From Saccharopolyspora gloriosae (GTDB taxonomy: Bacteria > Actinomycetota > Actinomycetes > Mycobacteriales > Pseudonocardiaceae): 64,000 nt of DNA. Location: assembly GCF_014203325.1 (NCBI RefSeq), contig NZ_JACHIV010000001.1, positions 1,799,501 to 1,863,500 of the forward strand, given 5' to 3'. The notes under the pieces were generated by a model. The model searched no databases. It was given only the letters and a program-made list of their open reading frames with translations, and was not told the origin of the DNA. Below, piece after piece: positions 38,714-47,029 of the stretch. A program made the translations under genes and the position numbers. The number at the start of each line of letters is the position of its first letter. Position 1 is the stretch's first letter.

Positions 38714-39042
38714 CGAGTGGTTTTTCCCACCCCGCGGCTCATGTAACGGATCATGACCTGCTGCGACGGGCGGTCGTCACCGTCGGCGACCGGCAGCTGA
38801 TCTCTCTCCGTAACAACGCTCTGAACAGCGAAAATGCTGTGGGATGGCGGTCTTCACCGCCGGATGTCGCGAGACGGCTAGACCGATCGGTCGAGCGCAT
38901 TCCGGTGATCGCAGCCTCTCGATCTCAACCGTTGGGCGATCTTTTTGCATGATCGCCTGGCGTTTACGGCCGTCCTGTTCGATCATTGCGACGACAGGGG
39001 TCGCGAGCGGCCCGACCTGTTCGGAGGGAAGGCGGGGACACT
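38714..39042. other. Intergenic region ABC-F / HTH gene
   Basis: There is no protein gene in these 330 bases. A perfect hairpin, GGCGATC (38935-38941) with GATCGCC (38951-38957) and a loop starting TTTTT, lies 85 bases before the HTH gene. It may end upstream transcripts. The region is clearly less GC-rich than its surroundings and probably also holds the HTH gene promoter. Confidence 0.5.
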
Positions 39043-39252
39043 GTGGCTGACCTGAAGAAGGGTGCGCGAATTACAGGGAGCGCCCGGGACAAGCTTGCCA
39101 GTGACCTGAAGAAGAAATACGAGAAGGGAGCGAGCATTCGCGCCCTTGCCGAGGCGACCGGGCGTTCCTACGGGTTCGTGCACCGGGTGCTGAGCGAGTC
39201 GGGCGTGCAGCTGCGCGGCCGTGGGGGTGCGACGCGTACCAAGAAGAAGTGA
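39043..39252 (+). CDS. Small helix-turn-helix protein (Rv1473A-like)
   Basis: The 69-residue protein starts VADLKKGARITGSARDKLAS, with the helix-turn-helix IRALAEATGRSYGFVHRVLSESG at residues 33-55 and a Lys/Arg-rich end. Such small proteins are widely conserved in actinobacteria and sit behind the ABC-F gene in mycobacteria; their targets are not established. GTG 39043 follows GGAGGGAAGGCGGGG. The in-frame upstream part to 38986 is not needed. Confidence 0.85.
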   Translation: MADLKKGARITGSARDKLASDLKKKYEKGASIRALAEATGRSYGFVHRVLSESGVQLRGRGGATRTKKK

Positions 39253-39366
39253 CTCGGCGGGCATGATCGGTTCGATGCGGTCCGTTTTCGACCGGCGGGT
39301 AACGTCTTGCGCGATTCCCGTCCGGTCAACGCAGAACTGATGGAGGCCCGCTTGGAGCAGTCGAGG

Positions 39367-40158
39367 ATGGACGCCGACCTTCTGGACCGTGGCGGTGTGG
39401 GGCTCACGGTCCAGGGTCGGCGCGCCACCATCACACTCGATCGCCCGGACAAGCTCAACGCGCAGACGCCGGTGACGTGGGCGGCGCTGCGCGAGATCGG
39501 CCAGTCCCTGGACCCGGAAGTGCGGGTCGTGGTGGTGCGCGGGCGGGGGCGCGCGTTCTCCGCCGGACTGGACAAGAGGTTGTTCGGGGTCGATGACGTC
39601 GACGGTGCGCCCGGCCTGATGTCGCTGGTGCAGCGTCCCACCGAAGAGGCCGACGCCGACATCGCCACCTTCCAGCAGGGGTTCAGCTGGTTGCGCGAGC
39701 CGGATCGGGTCACCATCGCGGCCGTGCAGGGACATGCCATCGGCGCGGGGTTCCAGCTCGCACTGGCCTGCGACCTGCGCGTGCTCACCGAGGACGCGAA
39801 GCTGCGGATGGCCGAGACCGGGCTGGGCCTGGTCCCGGACCTCGGCGGCACGCTGCCGCTGGTGCGCGCCGTCGGCTACTCGCGCGCGGTGGAGATCTGC
39901 GTGACCGGCAGGGACGTGACGGCCGAGGAGGCGCAGCGCATCGGCCTGGCGAACTCGGTGGTCGCCGCCGACGAACTGGACTCCGCGGTGGACCGCTTCG
40001 TGGAAGCGGTGAGCGCGCCGCCGGAGGGCGCGGTGCGGGAAACGCTGGCGCTGCTGGCCCAGGCCGACGAGGTCGTGGATCCGGAGCAGCAGCTCGCCGC
40101 GGAACGCGCCGCGCAGATCCGCCGGATCGCGGAGCTCGCAGGACTTCTCGGCGGCTGA
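39367..40158 (+). CDS. Enoyl-CoA hydratase/isomerase family protein
   Basis: The 263-residue crotonase-fold protein has RATITLDRPDKLNAQT, the oxyanion segment AFSAGLDKRLFG, and VTIAAVQGHAIGAGFQLALACDLRV. Catalytic residues cluster in AETGLGLVPDLGGTLPLVRAVG. The order after the ABC-F and HTH genes recalls echA12 in mycobacteria. Several starts are in frame: ATG 39367, 39340, and the open frame from 39307. I prefer 39367, preceded by GGAG, as it gives the usual family length. Confidence 0.85.
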   Translation: MDADLLDRGGVGLTVQGRRATITLDRPDKLNAQTPVTWAALREIGQSLDPEVRVVVVRGRGRAFSAGLDKRLFGVDDVDGAPGLMSLVQRPTEEADADIATFQQGFSWLREPDRVTIAAVQGHAIGAGFQLALACDLRVLTEDAKLRMAETGLGLVPDLGGTLPLVRAVGYSRAVEICVTGRDVTAEEAQRIGLANSVVAADELDSAVDRFVEAVSAPPEGAVRETLALLAQADEVVDPEQQLAAERAAQIRRIAELAGLLGG

Positions 40159-40182
40159 GCCGCCGCGCTCGATCTTCAACTC

Positions 40183-40215
40183 GAAGCCGGTCCCGCTGGT
40201 CGCGGGACCGGCTTC
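40183..40215. terminator. Bidirectional terminator
   Basis: A perfect 13-bp stem (GAAGCCGGTCCCG with CGGGACCGGCTTC) and a 7-base loop lies between the converging enoyl-CoA hydratase and SIS genes. Confidence 0.85.
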
Positions 40216-40226
40216 GCTGTGTCGGA

Positions 40227-41030
40227 TCAGGTCAGGCCCGGAACGCGGGCTCCGTAGTGCGCGAGGTTGGCCTTGTTCGCCTCGTCGCCGCCGATGGTGT
40301 TGGCGCTGCGCCACACCGGGAGCTCCACGCCCTCCCGCTTCGCCGCGTCGTGCAGCTCCACCAGCAGCATGTTCCACAGGTAGGCGTTGGCCAGCGAGGA
40401 CAGCGGCGCGGTGACGGGCGCGGCGGGCGGATAGCTGGCGTCGCCGCCGGGGACCAGCGTGTCCAGCACGATCCCGGCCTGCGCCGCGAGCGTGGTGCCC
40501 GCCCGCAGCGGGGCGTCCGCGCTGGCCAGCGGGGAGGTGATCGCGATGACCGCGGAGCCCGTGGCCGAGGCGGTGGCGGCGAGCTCGACGGGGTACGGGT
40601 TCACCCCGGAGTTGGAGAACACGACCAGCGCGTCCCGGCCGCCGCGGAACGCGGCCTCGTCGAGCACTCGTGCGGCCAGTCCGCTGGTGCGTTCGGTGGC
40701 GGTCGAGGCCACCGCTCCGTGCAGCGGCAGCAGGTCCGGGTGGTAGAGCGGGCGCACCGCGGCGAGGCCGCCGGCCCGGTAGAAGGACTCCATGACCCCG
40801 GCGAGCGAGTGCCCGGCACCGGCGGTGAACACCAGGCCGTCCTCGCGCACGCAGCCGAGCAGCGCTCGCGCGGCGTCGCGCAGCGCGGCCGCGTTGTGCT
40901 CGCCGATCTTGCGCAGGTGGGCGAGGGTCGGTTCGGCGTGGTGCGGTCCGGTCACGGCCGGTGTCGGCGCCGCGGCCGGTGCAGCGGGCGCCGCGGTGTC
41001 GGTTCGGCCGGTGTCGGGATTGTCGGGCAT
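40227..41030 (-). CDS. SIS-domain sugar isomerase-like protein
   Basis: The 267-residue protein has the sugar-phosphate binding motifs VFTAGAGHSLAGVMESFYRAGG and VVFSNSGVNPYPVELAATA, typical of the UPF0309 SIS group. Its ligand is likely an aminosugar or sugar phosphate, but the exact one is unknown. The Ala/Pro-rich N-terminus is disordered. ATG 41030 follows AGGAG. It is divergent from a TetR regulator, which probably controls it. Confidence 0.83.
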   Translation of the reverse strand: MPDNPDTGRTDTAAPAAPAAAPTPAVTGPHHAEPTLAHLRKIGEHNAAALRDAARALLGCVREDGLVFTAGAGHSLAGVMESFYRAGGLAAVRPLYHPDLLPLHGAVASTATERTSGLAARVLDEAAFRGGRDALVVFSNSGVNPYPVELAATASATGSAVIAITSPLASADAPLRAGTTLAAQAGIVLDTLVPGGDASYPPAAPVTAPLSSLANAYLWNMLLVELHDAAKREGVELPVWRSANTIGGDEANKANLAHYGARVPGLT

Positions 41031-41225
41031 GCGTGGACTCCTGGGTGCGAACTGCGGAACTCTGCAGGTCTATACCAGTTGCGGGTGCGGCGGCAACCGA
41101 CGATTTCCGCGCGGCTCGTCGTCGTGTTGATCGCGAGGCGGTGATCACTCTCGCGCTACAATGATTACTCTGTGGTGTCAGTCTGGAGGGCGGCTGCCGC
41201 TCGGGACCGGCACCAGGGGAGAGAC
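41031..41225. promoter_or_regulatory. SIS / TetR divergent promoter region
   Basis: GTGATCAC, a perfect 8-base palindrome, lies at 41141-41148, followed by a related ATGATTAC at 41161-41168. TACAAT at 41157-41162 is a good -10 box towards the TetR gene. The palindrome next to it is a candidate TetR operator. Confidence 0.4.
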
Positions 41226-41876
41226 GTGTCGACGCAGGATCACAGGGGTTGCATGCCGCAGCGTAGGAATCGTCGGGTCCAGCTCGCCGACGCCGCGATC
41301 GAGGTGCTGGCGCGGGAAGGGGGTCGTGGCCTCACCCATCGGGCGGTGGACCGCGAAGCCGGTTTCCCCGAGGGGACCACCAAGAACTACCACGCCAGCC
41401 GCGACTCCCTGTACGTCGCGGTCGCACGGCGGATGGCCGATCAGCACACCGCGGCGATGCGCCGGTTGCGCGAGGGGATGCCGGACGGGGTGTCCGCCGC
41501 GGACGTGCGCACGCTGTACGTGGCGATGCTGCACCGGATGTCGACCTCGGCCCGCTCGCAGTTCCTGGCGCTGTTCGAGCTGCAGCTGGAAGGGGTGCGC
41601 AACCCGCAGGTCCGCGCCGCACTCGGCGAGATGACCTTGGCCGGGGTGGACTCGGCGGTGACCTTGCACGCCGCGGTGGGCGAGCCGATCTCGGCTCGCG
41701 GCGGCGGGCTGCTGGAGGCGGGGATGATGGGCGTCGCGATGTCGATGCTGAGCCTGCCCGACGACGTGGTGGGCCGGATCGGTTTCGGCGACCCGGAGTC
41801 GCTGGGCCGGTCGTTGCTGGGCATGGCCGCCGAAGCGGAACCCGCGGACGGGTTGTTGCGCGGACAGGCCAGCTGA
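41226..41876 (+). CDS. TetR/AcrR family transcriptional regulator
   Basis: The 216-residue protein has an N-terminal HTH (RVQLADAAIEVLAREGGRGLTHRAVDREAGFPEGTTKNYHASRDSLYVAVARR), the usual TetR arrangement, and a C-terminal helical ligand domain. GTG 41226 has GGGGAGA directly upstream; ATG 41253 is an alternative. It is divergent from the SIS gene. A strong terminator follows. Confidence 0.87.
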   Translation: MSTQDHRGCMPQRRNRRVQLADAAIEVLAREGGRGLTHRAVDREAGFPEGTTKNYHASRDSLYVAVARRMADQHTAAMRRLREGMPDGVSAADVRTLYVAMLHRMSTSARSQFLALFELQLEGVRNPQVRAALGEMTLAGVDSAVTLHAAVGEPISARGGGLLEAGMMGVAMSMLSLPDDVVGRIGFGDPESLGRSLLGMAAEAEPADGLLRGQAS

Positions 41877-41893
41877 CCTTCCGCCGAGCAGGT

Positions 41894-41932
41894 GAACGGA
41901 CCGCTCGTCCCACTGGGACGGCCGGTCCGTTC
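41894..41932 (+). terminator. Terminator after the TetR gene
   Basis: A 10-bp stem, GAACGGACCG with CGGTCCGTTC, encloses a 6-bp stem, CGTCCC-ACT-GGGACG; it lies 17 bases behind the stop. Confidence 0.8.
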
Positions 41933-42144
41933 GTGCTCGCGCCGCTGTTCGCGGGAGTGCGCTGAGCTGCGGTTTCGCGGTCGGCGGCGGGGAAGTGGCC
42001 GCGCTGTGAGATCACAAGATCACGACAGGTAGTCTTCGTTCTCCCGGTACCGCTGTCCGCGCGCGCCGAGCGGGTTGGCATCATGACCGGCGGCGTGTCC
42101 ATGCGAGAACAGCAGAATCGACTCCCGTGGGGTGCAACGAAGGC

Positions 42145-42858
42145 ATGTCGAATCCGCCTCTGCAAGACGGCCCGGTCGAACCTCTGGCGGTCGTGTTCGC
42201 CCGCCTCACCGACGTTCCGCTGGACCAGGTGGACAAGCTGATCGAGTCCACCAACGCCGTCTACGGCGAGCTCAACAAGATCCACGGCCATCCGTACTGG
42301 GGTGAGCTGGTGCTGCACCAGGGCGCCGCGATCAAGGCCTTGCGCGAAGCGCGGGAATGCCTGGACGCGCTGCGTTCGGAGGCCGTGGGGGCGCGCAACA
42401 CCGAGCTCGGCGTCACCGTCGCCACCGCCGTCGTCGACGGTGAACGCCATTACGCGACGACCTCCGACGACAAGGCCGCCCTGGTGGAGAAGGTGCTGCG
42501 GCCGCCGACAGCGGGCGCGGCCGCGCACCTCTACGTGTGGGACCGGCCGTACGAGAGCGACGAGATCGCCGGGCCGTACCAGCAGCTGCGGGTCGTGACC
42601 GATCCGGAGGCCGAGGCCGGGGTGCTCAACTACACCGAGGAGTCCGAGGAGGGCGACCTCACCTCCTGGCACACCCGCAACGCCGAGCCGCTGCCGGACG
42701 CGCCGAAGCTGCGCTTCGACACGGGCAGCGCGCTGCTGTTCCCGAAGGACTCCGTGCTGCCGTTCCGCGCCTTGCGCGCCGGGCTGATGGAGTACGTCGT
42801 CGACGGTGCCCGCCCGGAGGCGCTGCAGTGGCAGCAGGCCCGCTGGGGCGAGCACTGA
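42145..42858 (+). CDS. Imm1-like immunity family protein (orphan)
   Basis: The 237-residue protein has a helical N-terminus, then a beta-rich core with LTSWHTRNAEPLPDAPKLRFD and PFRALRAGLMEYVVDGARPEALQW, resembling the Imm1 (deaminase immunity) family. That assignment is from motif memory and is moderate. ATG 42145 follows GAAGG; GTG 42127 is another start. No toxin or secretion gene lies nearby, so any partner is elsewhere. A dispersed hairpin element follows. Confidence 0.5.
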   Translation: MSNPPLQDGPVEPLAVVFARLTDVPLDQVDKLIESTNAVYGELNKIHGHPYWGELVLHQGAAIKALREARECLDALRSEAVGARNTELGVTVATAVVDGERHYATTSDDKAALVEKVLRPPTAGAAAHLYVWDRPYESDEIAGPYQQLRVVTDPEAEAGVLNYTEESEEGDLTSWHTRNAEPLPDAPKLRFDTGSALLFPKDSVLPFRALRAGLMEYVVDGARPEALQWQQARWGEH

Positions 42859-42876
42859 CGTTTTTCGTCGTTGGGC

Positions 42877-43095
42877 TCTTTTTGCTTTGGTGGTCGGGTG
42901 GCGGAACCTCAGCTGTCTTCTCGCTGCGGGATCTTTCTCCCGAGTGGCCCCGCCACGAGGGAAAAAGCTGTCCTCGCGAGAAGACACCTGAGAACCCGCC
43001 GGTGGTCGTTTTTTCGACGTGGGCTATGTGCTTCGCACATACAGGCACGGCCTTCGGCCGCGAGGCTGGCTTTGCTTCGCTTGCCCTTCGTGGGT
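42877..43095 (+). repeat. Dispersed hairpin element, copy 4
   Basis: The main arms are 42908-42924 (CTCAGCTGTCTTCTCGC) and 42976-42992 (GCGAGAAGACACCTGAG), with one mismatch. The inner cap GTGGC-CCC-GCCAC and the closing CGGGT/ACCCG pairs are present. The hairpin TATGTGC-TTC-GCACATA lies at 43025-43041. It begins 18 bases behind the stop of the preceding gene. Confidence 0.85.
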
Positions 43096-43283
43096 TTCGG
43101 TACCGGGGTCGGGCAAGATCAAGGACTGCGTTGATCGTGCAGGTGGGCGCCGTTGGGGGCGGTGTTGCGTAACGGTTGGGTACACACTCCGTGAGCGGTC
43201 CTGCGGCGCGGCCGGTGGAGCATTGACGAAACGCACCCGGGGATGGTTCTTTCTCCTCACTTCTGGAGAAGGGTGGGTGCTTC
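43096..43283. promoter_or_regulatory. Region before the peptide transporter operon
   Basis: No gene is seen. TTGACG at 43223-43228 could be a -35 box but no convincing -10 follows at the right distance. The ribosome site GGAGAAGGGTGGG is close to the GTG at 43284. Confidence 0.3.
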
Positions 43284-45065
43284 GTGGGACGGAGAATCCT
43301 CGTTGCGCTGGTCGTCGTGGCCGGGTTGCTCGTGCCGAACGCCGCCGTCGCGCAGCCCGCGACGGGTGGTGCGGCGAAGCTGCGCGTCGCGGTGCCGCAG
43401 CAGATCGACTCGCTCAACCCGTTCCTCGGTTACTCGCTGGCGTCCACCGACCTGTTCCGGCTGATCTACCCGACGCTGACGACCTACAGCCCGCAGGACT
43501 TCTCGGTCACCCCGGAGCTGGCCGAGAGCTGGGAGACCTCGCCGGACAAGCTGACCTGGACCTTCCACATCCGTCCCGGCGTGCAGTGGACCGACGGCCG
43601 GCCGGTGACGGCGCGGGACGCGGCCTACACCTACGACCGGATGATGCACGACCCCGCCGCGGCCACCGCGAACGGCAACTTCGTGGAGAACTTCGAGTCG
43701 GTCGCCGCGCCCGACGAGAGCACCTTGGTGATCCGCACCAAGACGCCGCAGGCGACGATGCTGGCGATCGACGCGCCGATCGTGCCCGAGCACGTGTGGT
43801 CGCAGGTCGAGGACGTGGCCGGATTCGCCAACGACCGGATGCCGGTGGTGGGCTCCGGGCCGTTCGAGCTCACCGAGTACGAACCGGAGCAGTACGCCAC
43901 GCTGCGCGCGAACCCGCGGTTCTGGCGGGGACCGGCGAAGATCTCCGAGCTGCAGTTCGTGCAGTTCAAGAACACCGACGCCTCGGTGCAAGCGCTGCGC
44001 AAGGGCGAGGTGGACGTCGCGCAGAAGCTCACCCCCGCGCAGTTCGACGCGCTGGCCGGCGAGCCCGACGTCGCGCAGGTCCAGGGCCAGGGGCGCCGGT
44101 TCTTCGAGATGCTGATCAACCCGGGCGCGGCCAACAGCGCGGGCGCCCCCATCGGCACCGGTCACCCGGCGCTGCGGGACGTGCGGGTGCGCCGCGCGAT
44201 CGACCAGGCCATCGACAAGCAGGCCCTGGTGGACCGGGTGCTCACCGGCTACGGGCAGGTCGGCGGCGGCTACCTGCCGCCGATCTTCGACGACTACCAC
44301 TGGGCGCCGCAGCAACCGCGCCGGTTCGACCCGGCCGCGGCCAACGCGCAGCTCGACGAGGCCGGATATCGCCGCGGACCCGACGGGATCCGCCGCACAC
44401 CGCAGGGCGAACCGCTGAACCTCGGGTTCATGCTGCACGCGAGCACCTCCGCCGACGCGCAGGTCGGCGAGTTCGTGAAGCGCTGGCTCGCCGACGTCGG
44501 CATCGCCGTGGAGCTCGAACCGGTTTCCGACAACCAGGTCAACGACCGCACCACCGCGGGGGACTTCGACCTGGCGATCTCCGGCTGGTCGGCGAACCCG
44601 GATCCGGACTACGTGCTGCGGCTGCAGACCTGCGGCTCCCGGCCCAGCCCGGAAGGCGGCGGCACGCCCGACTCGTTCCTGTGCGACCAGGTCTACGACG
44701 ACCTCTACGCGCGCCAGCTCGGCGAGTTCGACCCCGCGAAGCGGATCGACCTGGTCAAGCGGGCGCAGCAGCGGTTCTACGACCAGGCGACCGCATCGGT
44801 GCTGTACTACCAGAACTCGCTGGAGGCCCACCGCAGCGATCGCTACAGCGGGTTCACCACCCAACCCGCGGCCGAAGGGGTCATCACCGGGCAGCAGGGC
44901 TACTGGGGCTACTACGGCGCGCAACCCACCCCGGCCGCGATGAACTCGCAGGACACCGACTACGGAACGGCCGCGCTGGTGCTGGTCGGGGTGGTCGTGG
45001 TCGCCGGTGCGGTGATCGTGCTGGTGGTGCGGCGCAGGCGAGCCACCGTCGACGAACGGGAGTGA
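43284..45065 (+). CDS. Peptide/nickel ABC transporter substrate-binding protein with C-terminal anchor
   Basis: The 593-residue protein has a signal peptide (ILVALVVVAGLLVPNAAVAQ) and the SBP family 5 pattern: QQIDSLNPFLGYS, LAESWETSPDKLTWTFHIRPGVQWTDGRPVTA and VRRAIDQAIDKQALVD. The family captures oligopeptides or nickel outside the membrane. There is no lipobox cysteine; instead AALVLVGVVVVAGAVIVLVV plus RRRR near the C-terminus (about 563-587) should anchor it. It is the first gene of a four-gene importer operon. Confidence 0.92.
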   Translation: MGRRILVALVVVAGLLVPNAAVAQPATGGAAKLRVAVPQQIDSLNPFLGYSLASTDLFRLIYPTLTTYSPQDFSVTPELAESWETSPDKLTWTFHIRPGVQWTDGRPVTARDAAYTYDRMMHDPAAATANGNFVENFESVAAPDESTLVIRTKTPQATMLAIDAPIVPEHVWSQVEDVAGFANDRMPVVGSGPFELTEYEPEQYATLRANPRFWRGPAKISELQFVQFKNTDASVQALRKGEVDVAQKLTPAQFDALAGEPDVAQVQGQGRRFFEMLINPGAANSAGAPIGTGHPALRDVRVRRAIDQAIDKQALVDRVLTGYGQVGGGYLPPIFDDYHWAPQQPRRFDPAAANAQLDEAGYRRGPDGIRRTPQGEPLNLGFMLHASTSADAQVGEFVKRWLADVGIAVELEPVSDNQVNDRTTAGDFDLAISGWSANPDPDYVLRLQTCGSRPSPEGGGTPDSFLCDQVYDDLYARQLGEFDPAKRIDLVKRAQQRFYDQATASVLYYQNSLEAHRSDRYSGFTTQPAAEGVITGQQGYWGYYGAQPTPAAMNSQDTDYGTAALVLVGVVVVAGAVIVLVVRRRRATVDERE

Positions 45066-45068
45066 CGC

Positions 45069-46100
45069 ATGGCCGACGTGACGGTCGAGGAACGCGCGGA
45101 GCACGTCCGCTCCGGCGGCGGCTGGCCCGGCTACCTGGCGCGCAAGCTCGGTGGCGGGCTGGTGAGCGTGTTCCTCGTGGCGGTGCTCGGGTTCTTCCTG
45201 TTCCGGGTGCTGCCCGGAGACCCGGTGCGCACCATGACGCGCGGCGCCCCGGTCTCGGCGGAGCAGCTCGAGCAGCTGCGGCAGCGGTTCGGGCTGGACC
45301 AGCCGCTGTGGAAGCAGTTCGTGGACTTCCTCGGCGCGCTGCTGCGCGGTGATCTCGGCACCTCCTACACCTACAGCCGGCCGGTGGCGGAGCTGATCGC
45401 CGAGCGGTTCTGGCCGACGGTGCTGCTGGTGGGCACGGCGACGGTGCTGGCGGTCGTGCTCGGGTTGTGGATCGGCACGCGCGCGGCGTGGCGGCACGGC
45501 AGCGGATTCGACAAGGCCTCGACGTCGATCGCGCTCACCCTGTGGTCGGTGCCGACGTTCTGGCTCGGGCTGATCGTGCTCATGGTGTTCGGCGTCGGGG
45601 TCGGCCCGATCCCCGGCCTGTTCCCGGTCGGCGGCATGTCCTCGCCGGACACCCCGGCGGAGCTGATCCCGCAGGTGCTGGACGTGGCGCGGCACCTGGT
45701 GCTGCCGTCGCTGACGATGGTCGCGGTGATCTACGCGCAGTACCTGATGGTGATGCGCTCCTCGCTGCTGGAGGAGATGGGCGCCGACTACCTCACCACG
45801 GCCCGCGCGAAGGGCCTGCGGGAGGACCTGGTGCGGCGCAGGCACGCGGTGCCGAACGCGCTGCTGCCGACCGTGACGCTGATCTTCCTGCACCTGGGGC
45901 TGGTGGTCGGCGGCGCGATCACGGTGGAGACGGTGTACTCGTGGCCCGGTCTGGGGCTGCTGACCTTCGAGGCGTTGCGCGTGCCGGACCTGCCGCTGCT
46001 GCAGGGCACGTTCATCGTGCTGGCGGGGAGTGTGATCGTGATGAACGTGGTGGCGGACCTGCTCTACCGGGTCCTGGACCCCAGGGTGCGTGCGGCATGA
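45069..46100 (+). CDS. Peptide ABC transporter permease (DppB-like)
   Basis: The 343-residue membrane subunit has six main hydrophobic segments. FFLFRVLPGDPVRTMTRG near the start is the DppB/OppB signature, and the EAA loop is MEEMGADYLTTARAKGL-like (LLEEMGADYLTTARAKGLRED). It starts three bases after the binding protein and its stop overlaps the next permease (ATGA). Confidence 0.93.
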   Translation: MADVTVEERAEHVRSGGGWPGYLARKLGGGLVSVFLVAVLGFFLFRVLPGDPVRTMTRGAPVSAEQLEQLRQRFGLDQPLWKQFVDFLGALLRGDLGTSYTYSRPVAELIAERFWPTVLLVGTATVLAVVLGLWIGTRAAWRHGSGFDKASTSIALTLWSVPTFWLGLIVLMVFGVGVGPIPGLFPVGGMSSPDTPAELIPQVLDVARHLVLPSLTMVAVIYAQYLMVMRSSLLEEMGADYLTTARAKGLREDLVRRRHAVPNALLPTVTLIFLHLGLVVGGAITVETVYSWPGLGLLTFEALRVPDLPLLQGTFIVLAGSVIVMNVVADLLYRVLDPRVRAA

Positions 46101-47029
46101 CGGCCACCGAGCCCGTGACCCCGGAGGAATCGCCCGCGCCGACGGCGGCGCAGCTCGTGCGGGCCCGGCGCCGGGCCGCCGCGGCCGAGTCGTGGCGGGT
46201 GTTCCGCGCCGACCGCGGCGGCGCGATCGGCCTGGTGCTGCTGGTGCTGATCGCCGCGCTGGCGCTGCTGGCGCCGCTGCTGACCGACCAGACGGGGCTG
46301 GACGTCACGAAGGTGACCGGCGAGGGGCTGCAGCCGCCGAGCGCGGCGAACTGGCTGGGCACCGACGAGTCGGGACGTTCCGTGCTGCTGCTGACCTGGT
46401 GGGGCGCGCGGGTGTCGCTGCTGGTCGGGCTGGCCGCGGCGGTGCTGTCGGTGGTGATCGGCACCGTCGTGGGCGTGCTCGCCGCGCACTTCGGCGGCTG
46501 GACCTCGACGGTGCTGATGCGGTTCACGGACTTCTTCCTGGTGCTGCCCGCGCTGGTGCTGGCGATCGCGCTGTCCACGGTGCTCGCGCGCGGGCTGCCG
46601 ACGATCGTGCTCGCGATCGGCGTGACCTCGTGGCCGACGACGGCCCGGCTGGTGCGGGCGCAGACGTTGACGGTGGAGGCGCGGCCCTACATCGAGCGGG
46701 CGAAGGTGCTCGGCGGCGGGCATCGCCACGTCATCGGCAGGCACGTGCTGCCCGCGGTGCTGCCGCTGGTGTTCGCGAACACCACGTTGTCGGTGGCCAG
46801 CGCGATCATCATGGAGTCCACGCTGTCGTTCCTCGGCCTCGGCGATCCGAGCCGGGTGTCGTGGGGCTCGATGCTGAAGTCGGCCATGGACACGGGCGCG
46901 GTCACCGGCGGCGCCTGGTGGTACCTGCTGCCGCCGGGCATCGGGATCGTGCTGGTGGTGCTGAGCTTCACGCTGTGCGGAAGGGCGATGGAAGCGGTGT
47001 TCAACCCGAGGCTGCGGGAGAAGCGATGA
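46097..47029 (+). CDS. Peptide ABC transporter permease (DppC-like)
   Basis: The 310-residue second permease has the N-terminal cytoplasmic stretch and ANWLGTDESGRSVLLLTWWGARVSL, typical of DppC. The EAA loop is RPYIERAKVLGGGHRHVIGRHVLP. SFLGLGDPSRVSWGSML is another family block. It overlaps both neighbours by four bases. Confidence 0.93.
   Translation: MTATEPVTPEESPAPTAAQLVRARRRAAAAESWRVFRADRGGAIGLVLLVLIAALALLAPLLTDQTGLDVTKVTGEGLQPPSAANWLGTDESGRSVLLLTWWGARVSLLVGLAAAVLSVVIGTVVGVLAAHFGGWTSTVLMRFTDFFLVLPALVLAIALSTVLARGLPTIVLAIGVTSWPTTARLVRAQTLTVEARPYIERAKVLGGGHRHVIGRHVLPAVLPLVFANTTLSVASAIIMESTLSFLGLGDPSRVSWGSMLKSAMDTGAVTGGAWWYLLPPGIGIVLVVLSFTLCGRAMEAVFNPRLREKR

Noticed and set aside
43223-43228. 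TTGACG as -35 of the transporter operon
   Set aside because: No matching -10 box at 16-18 bases; kept only as a note.
43257-45893. Very long minus-strand open frame opposite the transporter operon
   Set aside because: It mirrors clear transporter genes, is rich in His/Arg/Val typical of antisense shadows, and has no family motif.
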